64,000 bases of DNA, taken from positions 558,001 through 622,000 of the forward strand of contig CBDIBE010000011.1 of assembly GCA_965276815.1 (NCBI GenBank), in the 5' to 3' direction. This DNA is from JAVVHH01 sp965276815 (lineage in GTDB: Bacteria; Pseudomonadota; Alphaproteobacteria; Acetobacterales; Acetobacteraceae). This document shows positions 25,906-35,324 of the stretch, piece by piece. Under the pieces are notes generated by a model. It searched no databases, had not been told where the DNA came from, and was given only the letters and a program-made list of their open reading frames with translations. How positions within the stretch are numbered: the first letter of the stretch is position 1; each line of letters starts with the position of its first letter. The translations under genes were made by a program, and so were the position numbers.

Positions 25906-27075
25906 ATGCCCGACGGCGCCCAGTTGACCAGGGACGAGTTGGATCGGGACGCGCTCGACGCGATGAGCCGCGCCGGCGAGCCGGACCCGGAGCCGGAGCA
26001 CAAGGCCCGCAAGCTCGCCCGCAGCGGCCGCGGCGCGGTCACCAACCCGGCCGTCCGCTTCGATAAGCAAAGCGCGGCCGCCTTCGACGACGGCTGGTCC
26101 TTCCTCACCGAGCCCGAACCGCTGCCACCACTGCAGACCACCCTGCACAAAGACCGCTCGAAATCCGCCATCTCCTGGAACGAGAGCCCCGATATCGGCT
26201 TCGACCGCGCCGTAAACCCGTACCGCGGCTGCGAGCATGGCTGCATCTATTGCTACGCGAGGCCGAGCCACGCCTATCTCGGCTACTCTCCAGGCCTCGA
26301 ATTCGAGACGCAGATCGTCTACAAGCCCGAAGTCGCCAAGCTGCTCGAGCGCGAACTGAGCAAACCCGGCTACGAGCCCCGCCCGCTGGCCCTCGGCTCC
26401 AACACCGACCCATACCAGCCCGTCGAGCGCACGCTGCGCCTCACCCGCTCGGTCCTCGAAGTGCTCGACCGCTACAACCACCCCGTCACCATCGTGACCA
26501 AGTCGTCTGGCGTGGTCCGCGACCTCGACATCCTGAAGAATTTGGCCGGGCGCGGCCTGGTCCGCGTCTGCGTCTCGGTCACCACGCTCGACAGCGCGCT
26601 CGCCCGCAAGATGGAACCCCGCGCCTCCTCGCCGTCGCTTCGCCTGCGCGCGATCGAGGCGCTGAGCAATGCCGGCGTGCCGGCGGGCGTCATGGCGGCG
26701 CCAATGATCCCCGGCCTGAACGACGCGGAGATGGAGAGCATCCTGGAAGCCGCCCACAAAGCCGGCGCGCGCCAGGCCGCCTACGTCTTGTTACGCCTCC
26801 CGCACGAGCTGCGCGACATGTTCACCGCCTGGCTGGAGGAGCACGTGCCAGACCGTGCCCGCCATGTCCTCAGCTTGATCCGCGAGACCCGCGCCGGCGC
26901 CTTGAACGACAGCCGTTTCCACGATCGCTTCAAGGGCCAGGGCCCGTACGCCGACCTGCTCGCCCAGCGCTTCCACCGCGCCACCCGCAAACTGGGCTTC
27001 GGCGAGCGCAAGATGCTCGACCCCACAAGATTCCGCGCCCCCACCCCCGAACCCGCCCAACTCTCCCTATTCTAA
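25906..27075 (+). CDS. PA0069-type radical SAM protein
   Basis: 389 residues. The radical SAM cysteine triad is in NPYRGCEHGCIYCYARPSH (CxxxCxxC) at about 104-116, preceded by ISWNESPDIGFDRAVNPYRG, typical of the SplB-like/PA0069 group. It continues with LGSNTDPYQPVERTLRLTR, TIVTKSSGVVRDLDIL and a short C-terminal PAQLSLF tail, also seen in that group. The reaction is not known; the family is related to spore photoproduct lyase. AAGGGA lies 8 bases before the ATG. It follows moaB after 72 bases. Confidence 0.88.
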   Translation: MPDGAQLTRDELDRDALDAMSRAGEPDPEPEHKARKLARSGRGAVTNPAVRFDKQSAAAFDDGWSFLTEPEPLPPLQTTLHKDRSKSAISWNESPDIGFDRAVNPYRGCEHGCIYCYARPSHAYLGYSPGLEFETQIVYKPEVAKLLERELSKPGYEPRPLALGSNTDPYQPVERTLRLTRSVLEVLDRYNHPVTIVTKSSGVVRDLDILKNLAGRGLVRVCVSVTTLDSALARKMEPRASSPSLRLRAIEALSNAGVPAGVMAAPMIPGLNDAEMESILEAAHKAGARQAAYVLLRLPHELRDMFTAWLEEHVPDRARHVLSLIRETRAGALNDSRFHDRFKGQGPYADLLAQRFHRATRKLGFGERKMLDPTRFRAPTPEPAQLSLF

Positions 27076-27090
27076 CCCCACCGCTCCGCC

Positions 27091-27122
27091 CCCTCTCCCC
27101 CCGGAGAGGGCCAGGGTGAGGG
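27091..27122. repeat. CCCTCTCC/GGAGAGGG palindrome
   Basis: CCCTCTCC-cc-GGAGAGGG followed by CCAGGGTGAGG; same theme as 2256-2338. Lies 15 bases after the radical SAM stop, where it may act as a transcription terminator. Confidence 0.6.
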
Positions 27123-27211
27123 TGTTTCGGCCCAAAGCGTCCTCCGGCTTGCGAAAACAGCCCAACCGCCGCCATCATTCCTGCCGGATCGGCGACGAAA
27201 GAGGGCTGCGA

Positions 27212-28876
27212 GTGACATTCGGCTTCACCTGCGAGAAGCGTCCTGCAGCCGGGTCGAAGGGCATGGTGGTCACCAACCATCCCCTCGCCTCCGGCGCCGG
27301 GGCGCAGATCCTGCTCGCCGGCGGCAACGCGATCGACGCGGCCATCGCCGCCCTCTTCGTGCTGACCGTGGTCGAGCCGATGATGGTCGGCATCACCGGC
27401 GGCGGCCTCGCCCATATCCGGCTCGCCGACGGCACCCAGACGGTGCTCGACGGGCTGAGCACCGCCCCCCGCCGCGCGACGCCCGACATGTACCGGACCA
27501 TCTCCGACACCCTCCCCGACTACCAGGAGACCGTCGGCCGCAAAAACTATCGCGGCCCGCTCGCCGTCGCGTTGCCCGGTGCGCTTTCCGGCTGGTGCAG
27601 CGCGCTCGAGCGTTTCGGCACCATCGCGCTGGCCGACGCGCTCGCCCCGGCGATCGGCATCGCCGAGCGCGGCTTCAGCGTCACCCCGTACCTGACCACC
27701 TGCACCAGCGACTGCGCCGCGGACCTGGTAAACGACCCCGATCTGGCCACACTCTTCCTGCCCGGCGGCGCACCGGTCCAGCCGGGCACCCGGCTGCGCC
27801 GCCCCGACTATGCCGAGACGCTGCGCCTGATCGGTGAAATCGGCCCCGCCGCCCTCTACGGCGGCCCGCTCGGCGCCGCGCTCGCCGATTACATGGCCCG
27901 CGCCGAAGGCCTGATCGACGCGCAGGACCTCGCCGCCTACACCATAAAAGAACGCGCCCCGATCCACGCGACTTACCGCGGTTGGGACATAATCGGCCCG
28001 CCGCCGCCCGCCTCGTCCGGCGTGCACATCGCCCAAATGCTCAACATGCTGCAGCCCTACGACGTCCGCGCCCTTGGCTTCGGCACCGCGGACGGCGTTC
28101 ACCTGCTCGCCGAGGTCCTAAAAATCGCCTTCGCCGACCGCGCCGTCGCCACCGCCGACCCCGATTTCGTCAACGTGCCAGTCGAGCGCCTGATCTCCCG
28201 CGAATTCGCCGAGCAGCGCCGCGCCGGCATCGACCTGCGCCAAGCCCGCCATCACGCACCCGGCCTCGCCCCCGGCTTCGACCATGCCGAAGGCAACGAC
28301 ACGACGCACCTCACCGTCGCCGACGCCGCCGGCAACGTCGTCTGCAGCACCCAAACCATCAACTCGCTATTTGGCGCCCGCGTCTCGGTCCCCGGCACCG
28401 GGCTGATCCTGAACAACTACATGTTCAACTTCGACCCGCATCCTGGCCACGCCCTCTCGATCCAACCCGGCAAGCGCGTGTTCACCTCGATGGCGCCAAT
28501 GATGGCGCTGCGCGACGGCAAGCTCGCCTACGCGCTCGGCTTGCCCGGCGCGCTGCGCATCTTTCCCTCGGCGATGCAAGCGCTGATCAATCTGATCGAC
28601 CACGGCATGTCGTTGCAAGAAGCGGTCGAAGCCCCGCGCATCTTCACCCAGGGCCACGTCCTCGAATTGGAAACCACGCTGTTCGAACGCCTCGCCCCAG
28701 CACTCACCGAACGCGGTCACGACGTGCGCGAGCAGCCGCGCATCGCCGGCGGCATGAACGCGATCGAGTTCCGCTCCGACGGCACCCTGCTCGGCGCCGC
28801 ATGCTGGCGCGCCGACGGCACCCCGGTCGCCATCGCCGGCGGCCTCGCCCGCGCCGGCGTGCGTTTCGTGATTTGA
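27212..28876 (+). CDS. ggt: Gamma-glutamyltransferase family protein
   Basis: 554 residues from GTG 27212, which has AGAGGG upstream. It is an Ntn hydrolase that removes or transfers gamma-glutamyl groups from glutathione and related compounds. Seen: GMVVTNHPLASGAGAQILLAG, GGNAIDAAIAALFVL, VGITGGGLAHI, and the autoprocessing site GNDTTHLTVADAAGNVV with the nucleophilic Thr in TTHLTV. No signal peptide is evident, so it may act in the cytoplasm. First gene of an operon with 2-hydroxyacid dehydrogenase, RidA and a 5-oxoprolinase-like protein, which fits release and breakdown of gamma-glutamyl or lactam compounds. Confidence 0.92.
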   Translation: MTFGFTCEKRPAAGSKGMVVTNHPLASGAGAQILLAGGNAIDAAIAALFVLTVVEPMMVGITGGGLAHIRLADGTQTVLDGLSTAPRRATPDMYRTISDTLPDYQETVGRKNYRGPLAVALPGALSGWCSALERFGTIALADALAPAIGIAERGFSVTPYLTTCTSDCAADLVNDPDLATLFLPGGAPVQPGTRLRRPDYAETLRLIGEIGPAALYGGPLGAALADYMARAEGLIDAQDLAAYTIKERAPIHATYRGWDIIGPPPPASSGVHIAQMLNMLQPYDVRALGFGTADGVHLLAEVLKIAFADRAVATADPDFVNVPVERLISREFAEQRRAGIDLRQARHHAPGLAPGFDHAEGNDTTHLTVADAAGNVVCSTQTINSLFGARVSVPGTGLILNNYMFNFDPHPGHALSIQPGKRVFTSMAPMMALRDGKLAYALGLPGALRIFPSAMQALINLIDHGMSLQEAVEAPRIFTQGHVLELETTLFERLAPALTERGHDVREQPRIAGGMNAIEFRSDGTLLGAACWRADGTPVAIAGGLARAGVRFVI

Positions 28877-28886
28877 CGGAGATAAC

Positions 28887-29852
28887 GTGACCGAAACCAT
28901 CGTCGTCCTCGACCCCATCACCAAGCTCACCGCCGAGCGCCTGCGCACCCTGCTGCCTCCTGGCATGGTTCTCACCCACGGAACCGCGCGCGACGAGGCG
29001 CATCTACAGGCGATCATTGCTGACGCGGACTACGCCGTCTCCGGCCAGATCGGCGTCCCCGGCTCCGTCCTGCGTGCCGCCAAACGCCTGCGCCTCCTGC
29101 ACAAATGGGGCGTCGGCATCGACAATTTCGATCTCGAAACCGCCCGCGCGCTCGGCATCCAAGTCGCCCGCACCACCGGCAGCAACGCCGTGCCGGTCGC
29201 CGAATTCACCCTCGGCCTGATGATCGCCGCCTTGCGCCATCTCGCCTCCGCCCATGCCGGGTTGACCCAGGGCGTCTGGACCGGCGGCAATTTCGCCCGG
29301 CCCAGCATGCAGCTCTCCGGCAAGACCGTCGGCATCCTCGGCTTCGGCGCCATCGGCCAGGCCGTCGCCCGCGTCCTGCGCGGCTTCAACGTCGAGATTC
29401 TCTATTATAAGTGCAACAAACTCGACCCGGCCGAAGCAACCGCCCTCGCCGCCACCTGGACACCGATCCCCGAGCTTCTGGCGCAATCCGATGTCGTAAC
29501 GTTGCACTGCCCGCTCACGCCCGAAACCGCCGGCCTGATCGATCGTGCCGCCCTCAGCGCGATGAAGCGCAGCGCGGTGCTGATCAACACCGCCCGCGGC
29601 GGCATCGTCGTCGAGCCGGATCTGGTTTGGGCCCTGCAGAACGGCATCATCCACGCCGCCGCGATGGACGTCTTCGCCATCGAACCGCTCCCCTTCGACA
29701 GCCCGCTCATCGGCATCGAGGGCCTGATCCTCACCCCGCACATCGCCTCCCACGCCGCCGACAATTTCGAGCCGACCGTGCGCCGAATGTTCGCCAACAT
29801 CGAACGCGTCTCACGCGGCGAGCCTATCCCGGAGCAGGACGTCGTCGTTTGA
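28887..29852 (+). CDS. D-isomer-specific 2-hydroxyacid dehydrogenase
   Basis: 321 residues from GTG 28887 (GGAG 9 bases upstream). NAD-binding Rossmann motif KTVGILGFGAIGQAVARVLRG, catalytic Arg in NTARGGIVVE, Glu in AMDVFAIEPLP, and catalytic His in LTPHIASHAADN. The N-terminal substrate domain has LLHKWGVGIDNFD. It reduces 2-keto acids or oxidises D-2-hydroxyacids. It sits 10 bases after ggt and 10 bases before ridA. In this setting it may handle a keto acid left after deamination of an amino acid product. Confidence 0.9.
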   Translation: MTETIVVLDPITKLTAERLRTLLPPGMVLTHGTARDEAHLQAIIADADYAVSGQIGVPGSVLRAAKRLRLLHKWGVGIDNFDLETARALGIQVARTTGSNAVPVAEFTLGLMIAALRHLASAHAGLTQGVWTGGNFARPSMQLSGKTVGILGFGAIGQAVARVLRGFNVEILYYKCNKLDPAEATALAATWTPIPELLAQSDVVTLHCPLTPETAGLIDRAALSAMKRSAVLINTARGGIVVEPDLVWALQNGIIHAAAMDVFAIEPLPFDSPLIGIEGLILTPHIASHAADNFEPTVRRMFANIERVSRGEPIPEQDVVV

Positions 29853-29862
29853 GGAGAGATCA

Positions 29863-30264
29863 ATGCCGAAACAAACCCTGAGCCCGCCCAACCTATCCTT
29901 CCAGCCCCGCCCGACCTACCCCTACTCACCAGGCACGGCCGCCGCCGGTTGGATCTTCACCTCGGGCCAGGTCGCCTGGAACGAGAACAGCGAGATCGTC
30001 GGCATCGGCGACGTCGCCACGCAGGCACGCCAAGTCCTGAGCAACGTCCGCTCCGTCCTACAACAGGCCGGCGCCACCATGGCCGACGTGCTCAAGTGCA
30101 ACGTCTACCTCGCAGACATAAGGTCGTTCCAAACAATGAACGACATCTTCGCCGAGTTCTTCCCCGAGGACCCGCCAGCTCGCACCACGGTACAGGCGCT
30201 GCTCGCCGATGAGCGCATGCTCGTCGAGATCGAGGCAATCGCCTACATCGGCCCGTCTGCGTGA
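29863..30264 (+). CDS. ridA: RidA family enamine/imine deaminase
   Basis: 133 residues, cytoplasmic. RidA-type proteins hydrolyse reactive 2-aminoacrylate-like enamines. Seen: YSPGTAAAGWIFTSGQVAW, EIVGIGDVATQARQVLSNV, DVLKCNVYLADIRSF, and the C-terminal PPARTTVQALLADERMLVEI, where the Arg of PARTTV binds the carboxylate and the Glu of VEIE acts in catalysis. GAGGAG precedes the ATG. Its stop overlaps the GTG of the following oxoprolinase-like gene by four bases, suggesting coupled translation. Confidence 0.92.
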   Translation: MPKQTLSPPNLSFQPRPTYPYSPGTAAAGWIFTSGQVAWNENSEIVGIGDVATQARQVLSNVRSVLQQAGATMADVLKCNVYLADIRSFQTMNDIFAEFFPEDPPARTTVQALLADERMLVEIEAIAYIGPSA

Positions 30265-33200
30265 CAAGCATCATCCGCATCGCCATCGACATCGGCGGTA
30301 CCTTCACCGATCTGCAGATCCTCGACGAGCGCACCGGCGCCCTGCACAGCCTGAAGACGCCGACCACGCCGGACGATCCTTCGATCGGCCTCATGGCCGG
30401 CATCGACGCAGCCGCGGCAAAATTCGGCTTCGACATCCAAGACATCGGCTTCCTGCTGCACGGCACCACAATCGCCACCAACGCCGTACTCGAACGCAAG
30501 CTCGCCAACGGCGTGCTGCTAACCACCGCCGGCTTCCGCGACGTCCTCGAGATCGGCCGCCACGCCCGCCGCGACATCTACGGCCTCAAGCCGCACCGCG
30601 AACCCGCTTTGATCCCGCGCGTGAGGCGCGTCGACGTCGCCGAACGCATCCGCGCCGACGGCTCCATCGAGCTTGCTCTCCATCCCGCCGCGACCGCAGC
30701 CGCACTCGCCGCGATAGACCGCATCGAGGCCCAAACGGTTGCCATCTGCCTGCTGCACGCCCACGTCAACCCGGCCCACGAGGAGCGCCTACGCGACGCC
30801 ATCCTCGCCGCCCATCCCCACCTCCCCGTCTCCATCTCCTCTTCCATCAGCCCGGAAATCCGCGAATACGAGCGCAGCTCGACCACCGTGCTGAACGCGC
30901 TGCTGATCCCCGTCGTACGCTCCTATCTCGAACGCCTGACACGGCGCATGCAGGAGCGCGGCATGGCGGCGCGGCTGCTACTCGTGCAGTCGAACGGCGG
31001 CGTCTGCTCCGCCGAGATGGCCAGCGCCCAACCGGTGCGCCTGCTCCTGTCCGGCCCCAGCGGCGGCGCGCTCGGCGCACAGCGCGCCGCCGCCCGGCTC
31101 GGCCTGCCCGACCTCGTCGGCATCGACATGGGCGGCACCAGTTTCGACGTTTGCGTCGTCCGCGACGGCAGCGTGACCCAGATGACGCAAGGCGAGATCG
31201 ACGGCCTCCCCGTCCGCCTGCCGATGGTCGAAATCCGGACCATCGGCGCCGGCGGCGGCTCAATCGCGCAAATCCTCTTCGGCAGCCGGCTCGCGGTCGG
31301 CCCACGCAGCGCCGGGTCGCGCCCGGGCCCCGTCTGTTACGGCCGCGGCGGCACACAGCCGACGGTGACCGACGCCAACCTCGTGCTCGGCCGCCTCGAC
31401 GCCCAATACTTCCTCGGCGGCGCGATGGCGCTCGACACCGAAGCCGCCAAAGCCTCGATCAAGGCGCTCGGCGCGCCCCTGAGCCTCGACACGGAACAGG
31501 CCGCCGAGGGCATCCTGACCCTCACCAACGCCAGCCTCGCCTCCGCGATCCGGCTCAGCCTGTTCGAGAAGGGCCTGGACCCCCGCCTGTTCAGCCTGCT
31601 CTCCTTCGGCGGCGCCGGCGGTCTGCACGCGATCCCGGTCGCCGAAGAGCTCGGCATCGCCCGCGTCGTCTTTCCCGCCGACGCCAGCACCTTCTCCGCC
31701 GGCGGCATCCTCGACTCCGACATCGTCCACGACCTCGCCGCCAGCCGCATCCTCCCCGCAACGCAAGACAGCCTCCCCGCCCTGCGCGAAGCCGCCGCCG
31801 CTCTGCGCGCGCAAGGCGCCGCACTCCTCAACCAGGACGGCCTCACCGGATCGCAGCGCGCCTTCAGCCTCGCCGCCGACATGCGCTATCACGGCCAGGC
31901 CTTCGAGCTGGTCGTACCCTGGGGCGACGCCGAACCCGGCCCCGAGACGCTCGCCACCCTGCTCGCCGATTTCCACACCCTGCACCGGCAGCGCTTCTCC
32001 TACGCCAACCCAGACGACAAGGTCGAAATCGTCACCCTCCGCCTGACCGCGACCGGCTGCCTCGCCAAGACCGACGCGCACCGCGTGACACCCCCCTCCG
32101 GCGCCGCGCTCCACGCCAGCCGCCGCGTCTTCCTCGCCGGCGAATGGCAGGACATCGCCGTCCACCGCCGCGGAGCGATCCAGGCCGAAATCACCGGCCC
32201 CGCCCTGATCGAAGAGCCGTACACCACGATCCTCGTCACCGCCGGCTGGGCCTGCGGACCCGGCGCCGACGGCACCATCATCGCCCGCCGCCTGCACGAG
32301 CAGCAGCGCGCCGCGGACCAGCTCGGCCCCGTCGAACTCGAGATCATGCGCAACGCGCTCACCTCGGTCGCCGCCGAAATGGACGTGACGATCTGGCGCA
32401 CCAGCCGCTCCACCATCGTCCGAGAGTTGCTCGACTACTCGACCGCCGTCTTCGACCGCGACGGCTACAACGTCGCCCAATCCGCCCGCATCCCGCAGCA
32501 CCTGAACTCGATGGGCGCCGGCCTGCTGACGCTGGTGCGCGACTTCATGCCGCTCGGCGAATGGGAAGACGGCGACGTCATCATCACCAACGACCCGTAC
32601 TGCGGCGGCCAGCACATCCCCGACATCCTCGCCTTCCGCCCCGTGTTCGTCGGCGGCGAGCGGATCGCCATCGTCGGCACGCTCTGCCACCACCTCGACA
32701 TGGGCGGCATCTCCGCCGGCAGCTACGGCGCCACCGCCACCGAGGTGTTCCAGGAAGGCCTGCGCATCCCACCCCTAAAACTGTTCCGCCGCGGCACGCT
32801 GAACGAAGAAGTGCTGGCCATGATGCGCCAGAACGTGCGCCGCCCCGACATGCTGTGGGGCGACTTGCAGGCGCAACTCGCCTCGCTCGCCGTCGGCCAA
32901 GCCAACATGACCCGGCTGGCCGCCCGTTACGGCGCCCCTCTCTTAATAGAAGCCTGCGCCCGCCTGCTCGACAGTTCTGAGGCGGCCATGCGCGCCATGA
33001 TCGGCCGCATGCCGGACGGACGTTACGAGTTCGAGGACTGGATCGACGATGACGGGCTCACCGACACCCCGATCCGCATCCACGCCGCAATCGAGATCCA
33101 CGGCGACGCGCTCGACGTCGACCTCTCCGGCTCCGGCCCGCAAGCGCTCGGCCCGATCAACGCCACCTTGGCCTCCTCGAGTTCCGCCGTGTCCTACGCC

Positions 33201-33944
33201 GTCATGGCCTGCGCCGACGAGCCGATCCCCGCCAACGCCGGCTGCTACCGCCCCGTCCGCGTCACCGCGCGCGAGGGCTCGATCGTCCACGCCACCGCGC
33301 CCGCCCCGGTCGCCAACCGCATCACCACCACGCACCGCCTGGCGACCACCCTGCTCGGCGCGCTCCAGCAAGCCGTGCCGGAGCGCATCCCCGCCGCCTA
33401 TTACGGCGTGAGCTACGTCTGCAGCTTCCAGACCATCGGCGCCGACGGCGGCCGCCACGTGCTGGTCGAGATCGAGGTCGGTGGCACCGGCGGGCATCCC
33501 GAACAGGACGGGCTGAACGGCTACTCGTTCGGTATGCACAACAATGCCAACATCCCCGTCGAGATGATCGAGAGCGAGCTGCCGATGACCATCACGCAAT
33601 ACGGCGTCCTGCCCGGATCCGCCGGCGCCGGCAAGCACCGCGGCGGCACCGGCCTGATCCGGGAATGGCGCGTCGACTGCGAGGCCGCGGTCTTCACTGC
33701 GAACTTAGAACGTTTTAAGTTCCGCCCCTACGGCCTCGCCGGCGGCGAACCCGGCGCTGTCGGCCGCCTCACCCTGCTGCGCGACGGCGTCGCCGAACCC
33801 CTCCCCTCCAAGCTCGGCAATCTCCGCCTGCGCCAGGGCGACGTGATCCGCCTGGAAACTTCCGGCGGCGGCGGCTTCGGCGAGCCCTCCAGCCGCGACA
33901 AAGCGGCCACCGCCGCCGACCAACTGCACGGATACACCGCATGA
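30261..33944 (+). CDS. Fused hydantoinase A/B (5-oxoprolinase-like) protein
   Basis: 1227 residues, two subunits in one chain. Residues 1-670 are HyuA/OplA-like: AIDIGGTFTDLQIL (ATP-binding phosphate loop), GFLLHGTTIATNAVLER, VQSNGGVCSAEMA, VGIDMGGTSFDVCVV, GAGGGSIAQI. Residues about 690-1215 are HyuB/OplB-like: VELEIMRNALTSVAAEMDVT, QSARIPQHLNSMGAGL, ITNDPYCGGQHIPDI, GTGGHPEQDGLNGYS, and GKHRGGTGLIREWR. Fusion matches eukaryotic 5-oxoprolinase (about 1288 aa), while many bacteria keep two genes. It is predicted to open 5-oxoproline or a related lactam/hydantoin with ATP. With ggt nearby, 5-oxoproline is attractive but unproved. Confidence 0.92.
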   Translation: MTSIIRIAIDIGGTFTDLQILDERTGALHSLKTPTTPDDPSIGLMAGIDAAAAKFGFDIQDIGFLLHGTTIATNAVLERKLANGVLLTTAGFRDVLEIGRHARRDIYGLKPHREPALIPRVRRVDVAERIRADGSIELALHPAATAAALAAIDRIEAQTVAICLLHAHVNPAHEERLRDAILAAHPHLPVSISSSISPEIREYERSSTTVLNALLIPVVRSYLERLTRRMQERGMAARLLLVQSNGGVCSAEMASAQPVRLLLSGPSGGALGAQRAAARLGLPDLVGIDMGGTSFDVCVVRDGSVTQMTQGEIDGLPVRLPMVEIRTIGAGGGSIAQILFGSRLAVGPRSAGSRPGPVCYGRGGTQPTVTDANLVLGRLDAQYFLGGAMALDTEAAKASIKALGAPLSLDTEQAAEGILTLTNASLASAIRLSLFEKGLDPRLFSLLSFGGAGGLHAIPVAEELGIARVVFPADASTFSAGGILDSDIVHDLAASRILPATQDSLPALREAAAALRAQGAALLNQDGLTGSQRAFSLAADMRYHGQAFELVVPWGDAEPGPETLATLLADFHTLHRQRFSYANPDDKVEIVTLRLTATGCLAKTDAHRVTPPSGAALHASRRVFLAGEWQDIAVHRRGAIQAEITGPALIEEPYTTILVTAGWACGPGADGTIIARRLHEQQRAADQLGPVELEIMRNALTSVAAEMDVTIWRTSRSTIVRELLDYSTAVFDRDGYNVAQSARIPQHLNSMGAGLLTLVRDFMPLGEWEDGDVIITNDPYCGGQHIPDILAFRPVFVGGERIAIVGTLCHHLDMGGISAGSYGATATEVFQEGLRIPPLKLFRRGTLNEEVLAMMRQNVRRPDMLWGDLQAQLASLAVGQANMTRLAARYGAPLLIEACARLLDSSEAAMRAMIGRMPDGRYEFEDWIDDDGLTDTPIRIHAAIEIHGDALDVDLSGSGPQALGPINATLASSSSAVSYAVMACADEPIPANAGCYRPVRVTAREGSIVHATAPAPVANRITTTHRLATTLLGALQQAVPERIPAAYYGVSYVCSFQTIGADGGRHVLVEIEVGGTGGHPEQDGLNGYSFGMHNNANIPVEMIESELPMTITQYGVLPGSAGAGKHRGGTGLIREWRVDCEAAVFTANLERFKFRPYGLAGGEPGAVGRLTLLRDGVAEPLPSKLGNLRLRQGDVIRLETSGGGGFGEPSSRDKAATAADQLHGYTA

Positions 33945-35245
33945 CCCTCCGCCTCGCGCTCACCGGCGACAGCATCCTGCAGCGCCGGCTGCTCAGCCAC
34001 GCCGACCCCGTCGTCAGCCCGCTGTTCGAGCTGATCCGCGGCGCCGATATCGGCTTCACCAACCTCGAAGTCCTGCCCAACGACTTCCTCGGTGACCCGG
34101 CGGCCGAAAGCGGCGGCTCGCATTTCGGCGCCCCATCCTGGGTGCTCGACGAGCTCAGCCAAGCCGGCTTTCACCTATTTGCTACGGCAACGAACCACTC
34201 GCTCGATTACGGCGTCGCCGGGCTGCGCGCCGCCATCGCCGAGCTGCAGCGCCGTGAGCTCTGCTTCGCCGGAATCGGCGCCAACCTCGAAGAGGCGCGC
34301 CGCCCCGCCTACTTCACCCATCCGAACGGCACCGTCGCCCTGCTCTCCTGCTGCGCCACCCTCGCCAAGGGCCAGGAAGCCAGCGCGCAACGCCCCGACA
34401 TGCCCGGCCGCCCCGGCCTCGCCCCGATGCGCGCCGACACGGTGCACGAGGTCACGCCCACGCAACTCGCCGCGCTGCGCGAGATCAGCGAGCAGCTCGG
34501 CCTCGAAAAACTCCAGCAGCAACGCGTCCAACTCGGCTTCGGCTCCCCGCCCGAAGCAGGCACGGTCACCCTCGGCGACCTCCGCTTCCGCGCCGCCGAG
34601 CAAACCGCGATCCGCACCATGCCGCGCCCATCCGATCTCGAGGGCATGGCGCGCTGGGTGCGCGAGGCCCGCGCCGGCGCCGACCTCGTGCTCGTCAGCC
34701 TGCACGCCCATGAACAGGGCGCCGACAAGGACCAGCCCGCCGATTTCCTCCGCGTCTTCGCCCGCCGCATGATCGACGAAGGCGCCGACCTCGTCGCCGG
34801 CCACGGCCCGCACATGCTGCGCGGCATGGAGCTGTACCGCGGCAAGCCGATCTTCTACAGCCTCGGCAACTTCATCGGCCAAAACGAACTGGTGCCCCGC
34901 CTGCCCTCCGACAGCTACGAACGTTTCGCCGCCGACCCGGCGCTGACGCCACTGCTCGTCTACCGCCATCGTACCGCCAACGACACCAAAGGCTTCCCCT
35001 CGGACCCGCGCTACTGGGAGGCGGTCGTCCCCATCTGCGCCTTCGAGGACCGCACACTGACCGCAATCGAAATCCACCCGATCAGCCTCGGCCTCGGCCA
35101 ACCCGCCCACCATCGCGGCCGCCCGCGCCTCGCCACCGGCGAGCCCGCGACACGGATCCTGCGCAGCTTCGCCGAACTCTCGCACCCATTCGGCACCAAA
35201 CTGACGATCGACGGTGAAACGGCAATCCTGAACACCGCGCCCTAA
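33941..35245 (+). CDS. CapA family metallophosphatase-like protein
   Basis: 434 residues. It overlaps the oxoprolinase-like stop by four bases (ATGA). Seen: LALTGDSILQRRL (first metal-binding Asp), ADIGFTNLEVLPND, FHLFATATNHSLDYGVAGLR (NH motif), ADLVLVSLHAHEQG, GADLVAGHGPHMLRGMELYRG and PIFYSLGNFIGQNE, the ordered motifs of the PGA_cap/CapA family. CapA itself belongs to poly-gamma-glutamate export, but no CapB/CapC is here and no signal peptide or anchor is visible. In a gamma-glutamyl operon it may be a phosphoesterase or amidase on a gamma-glutamyl substrate; this is inference. Confidence 0.88.
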   Translation: MTLRLALTGDSILQRRLLSHADPVVSPLFELIRGADIGFTNLEVLPNDFLGDPAAESGGSHFGAPSWVLDELSQAGFHLFATATNHSLDYGVAGLRAAIAELQRRELCFAGIGANLEEARRPAYFTHPNGTVALLSCCATLAKGQEASAQRPDMPGRPGLAPMRADTVHEVTPTQLAALREISEQLGLEKLQQQRVQLGFGSPPEAGTVTLGDLRFRAAEQTAIRTMPRPSDLEGMARWVREARAGADLVLVSLHAHEQGADKDQPADFLRVFARRMIDEGADLVAGHGPHMLRGMELYRGKPIFYSLGNFIGQNELVPRLPSDSYERFAADPALTPLLVYRHRTANDTKGFPSDPRYWEAVVPICAFEDRTLTAIEIHPISLGLGQPAHHRGRPRLATGEPATRILRSFAELSHPFGTKLTIDGETAILNTAP

Positions 35246-35324
35246 TCTTCGTAGTTCCGCCGGTTTACCCCGGCGCGAAATCCGGGAAGGATCGGAGAGA
35301 ACCTGCCTGCGCGAGGAGCCAGAC

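Noticed and set aside
30209..32980. A 923-codon frame on the same strand as the fused hydantoinase, shifted
   Set aside because: Composition is almost all Arg, Pro, His and Ala with no domain; it is the out-of-frame reading of the hyuAB gene.
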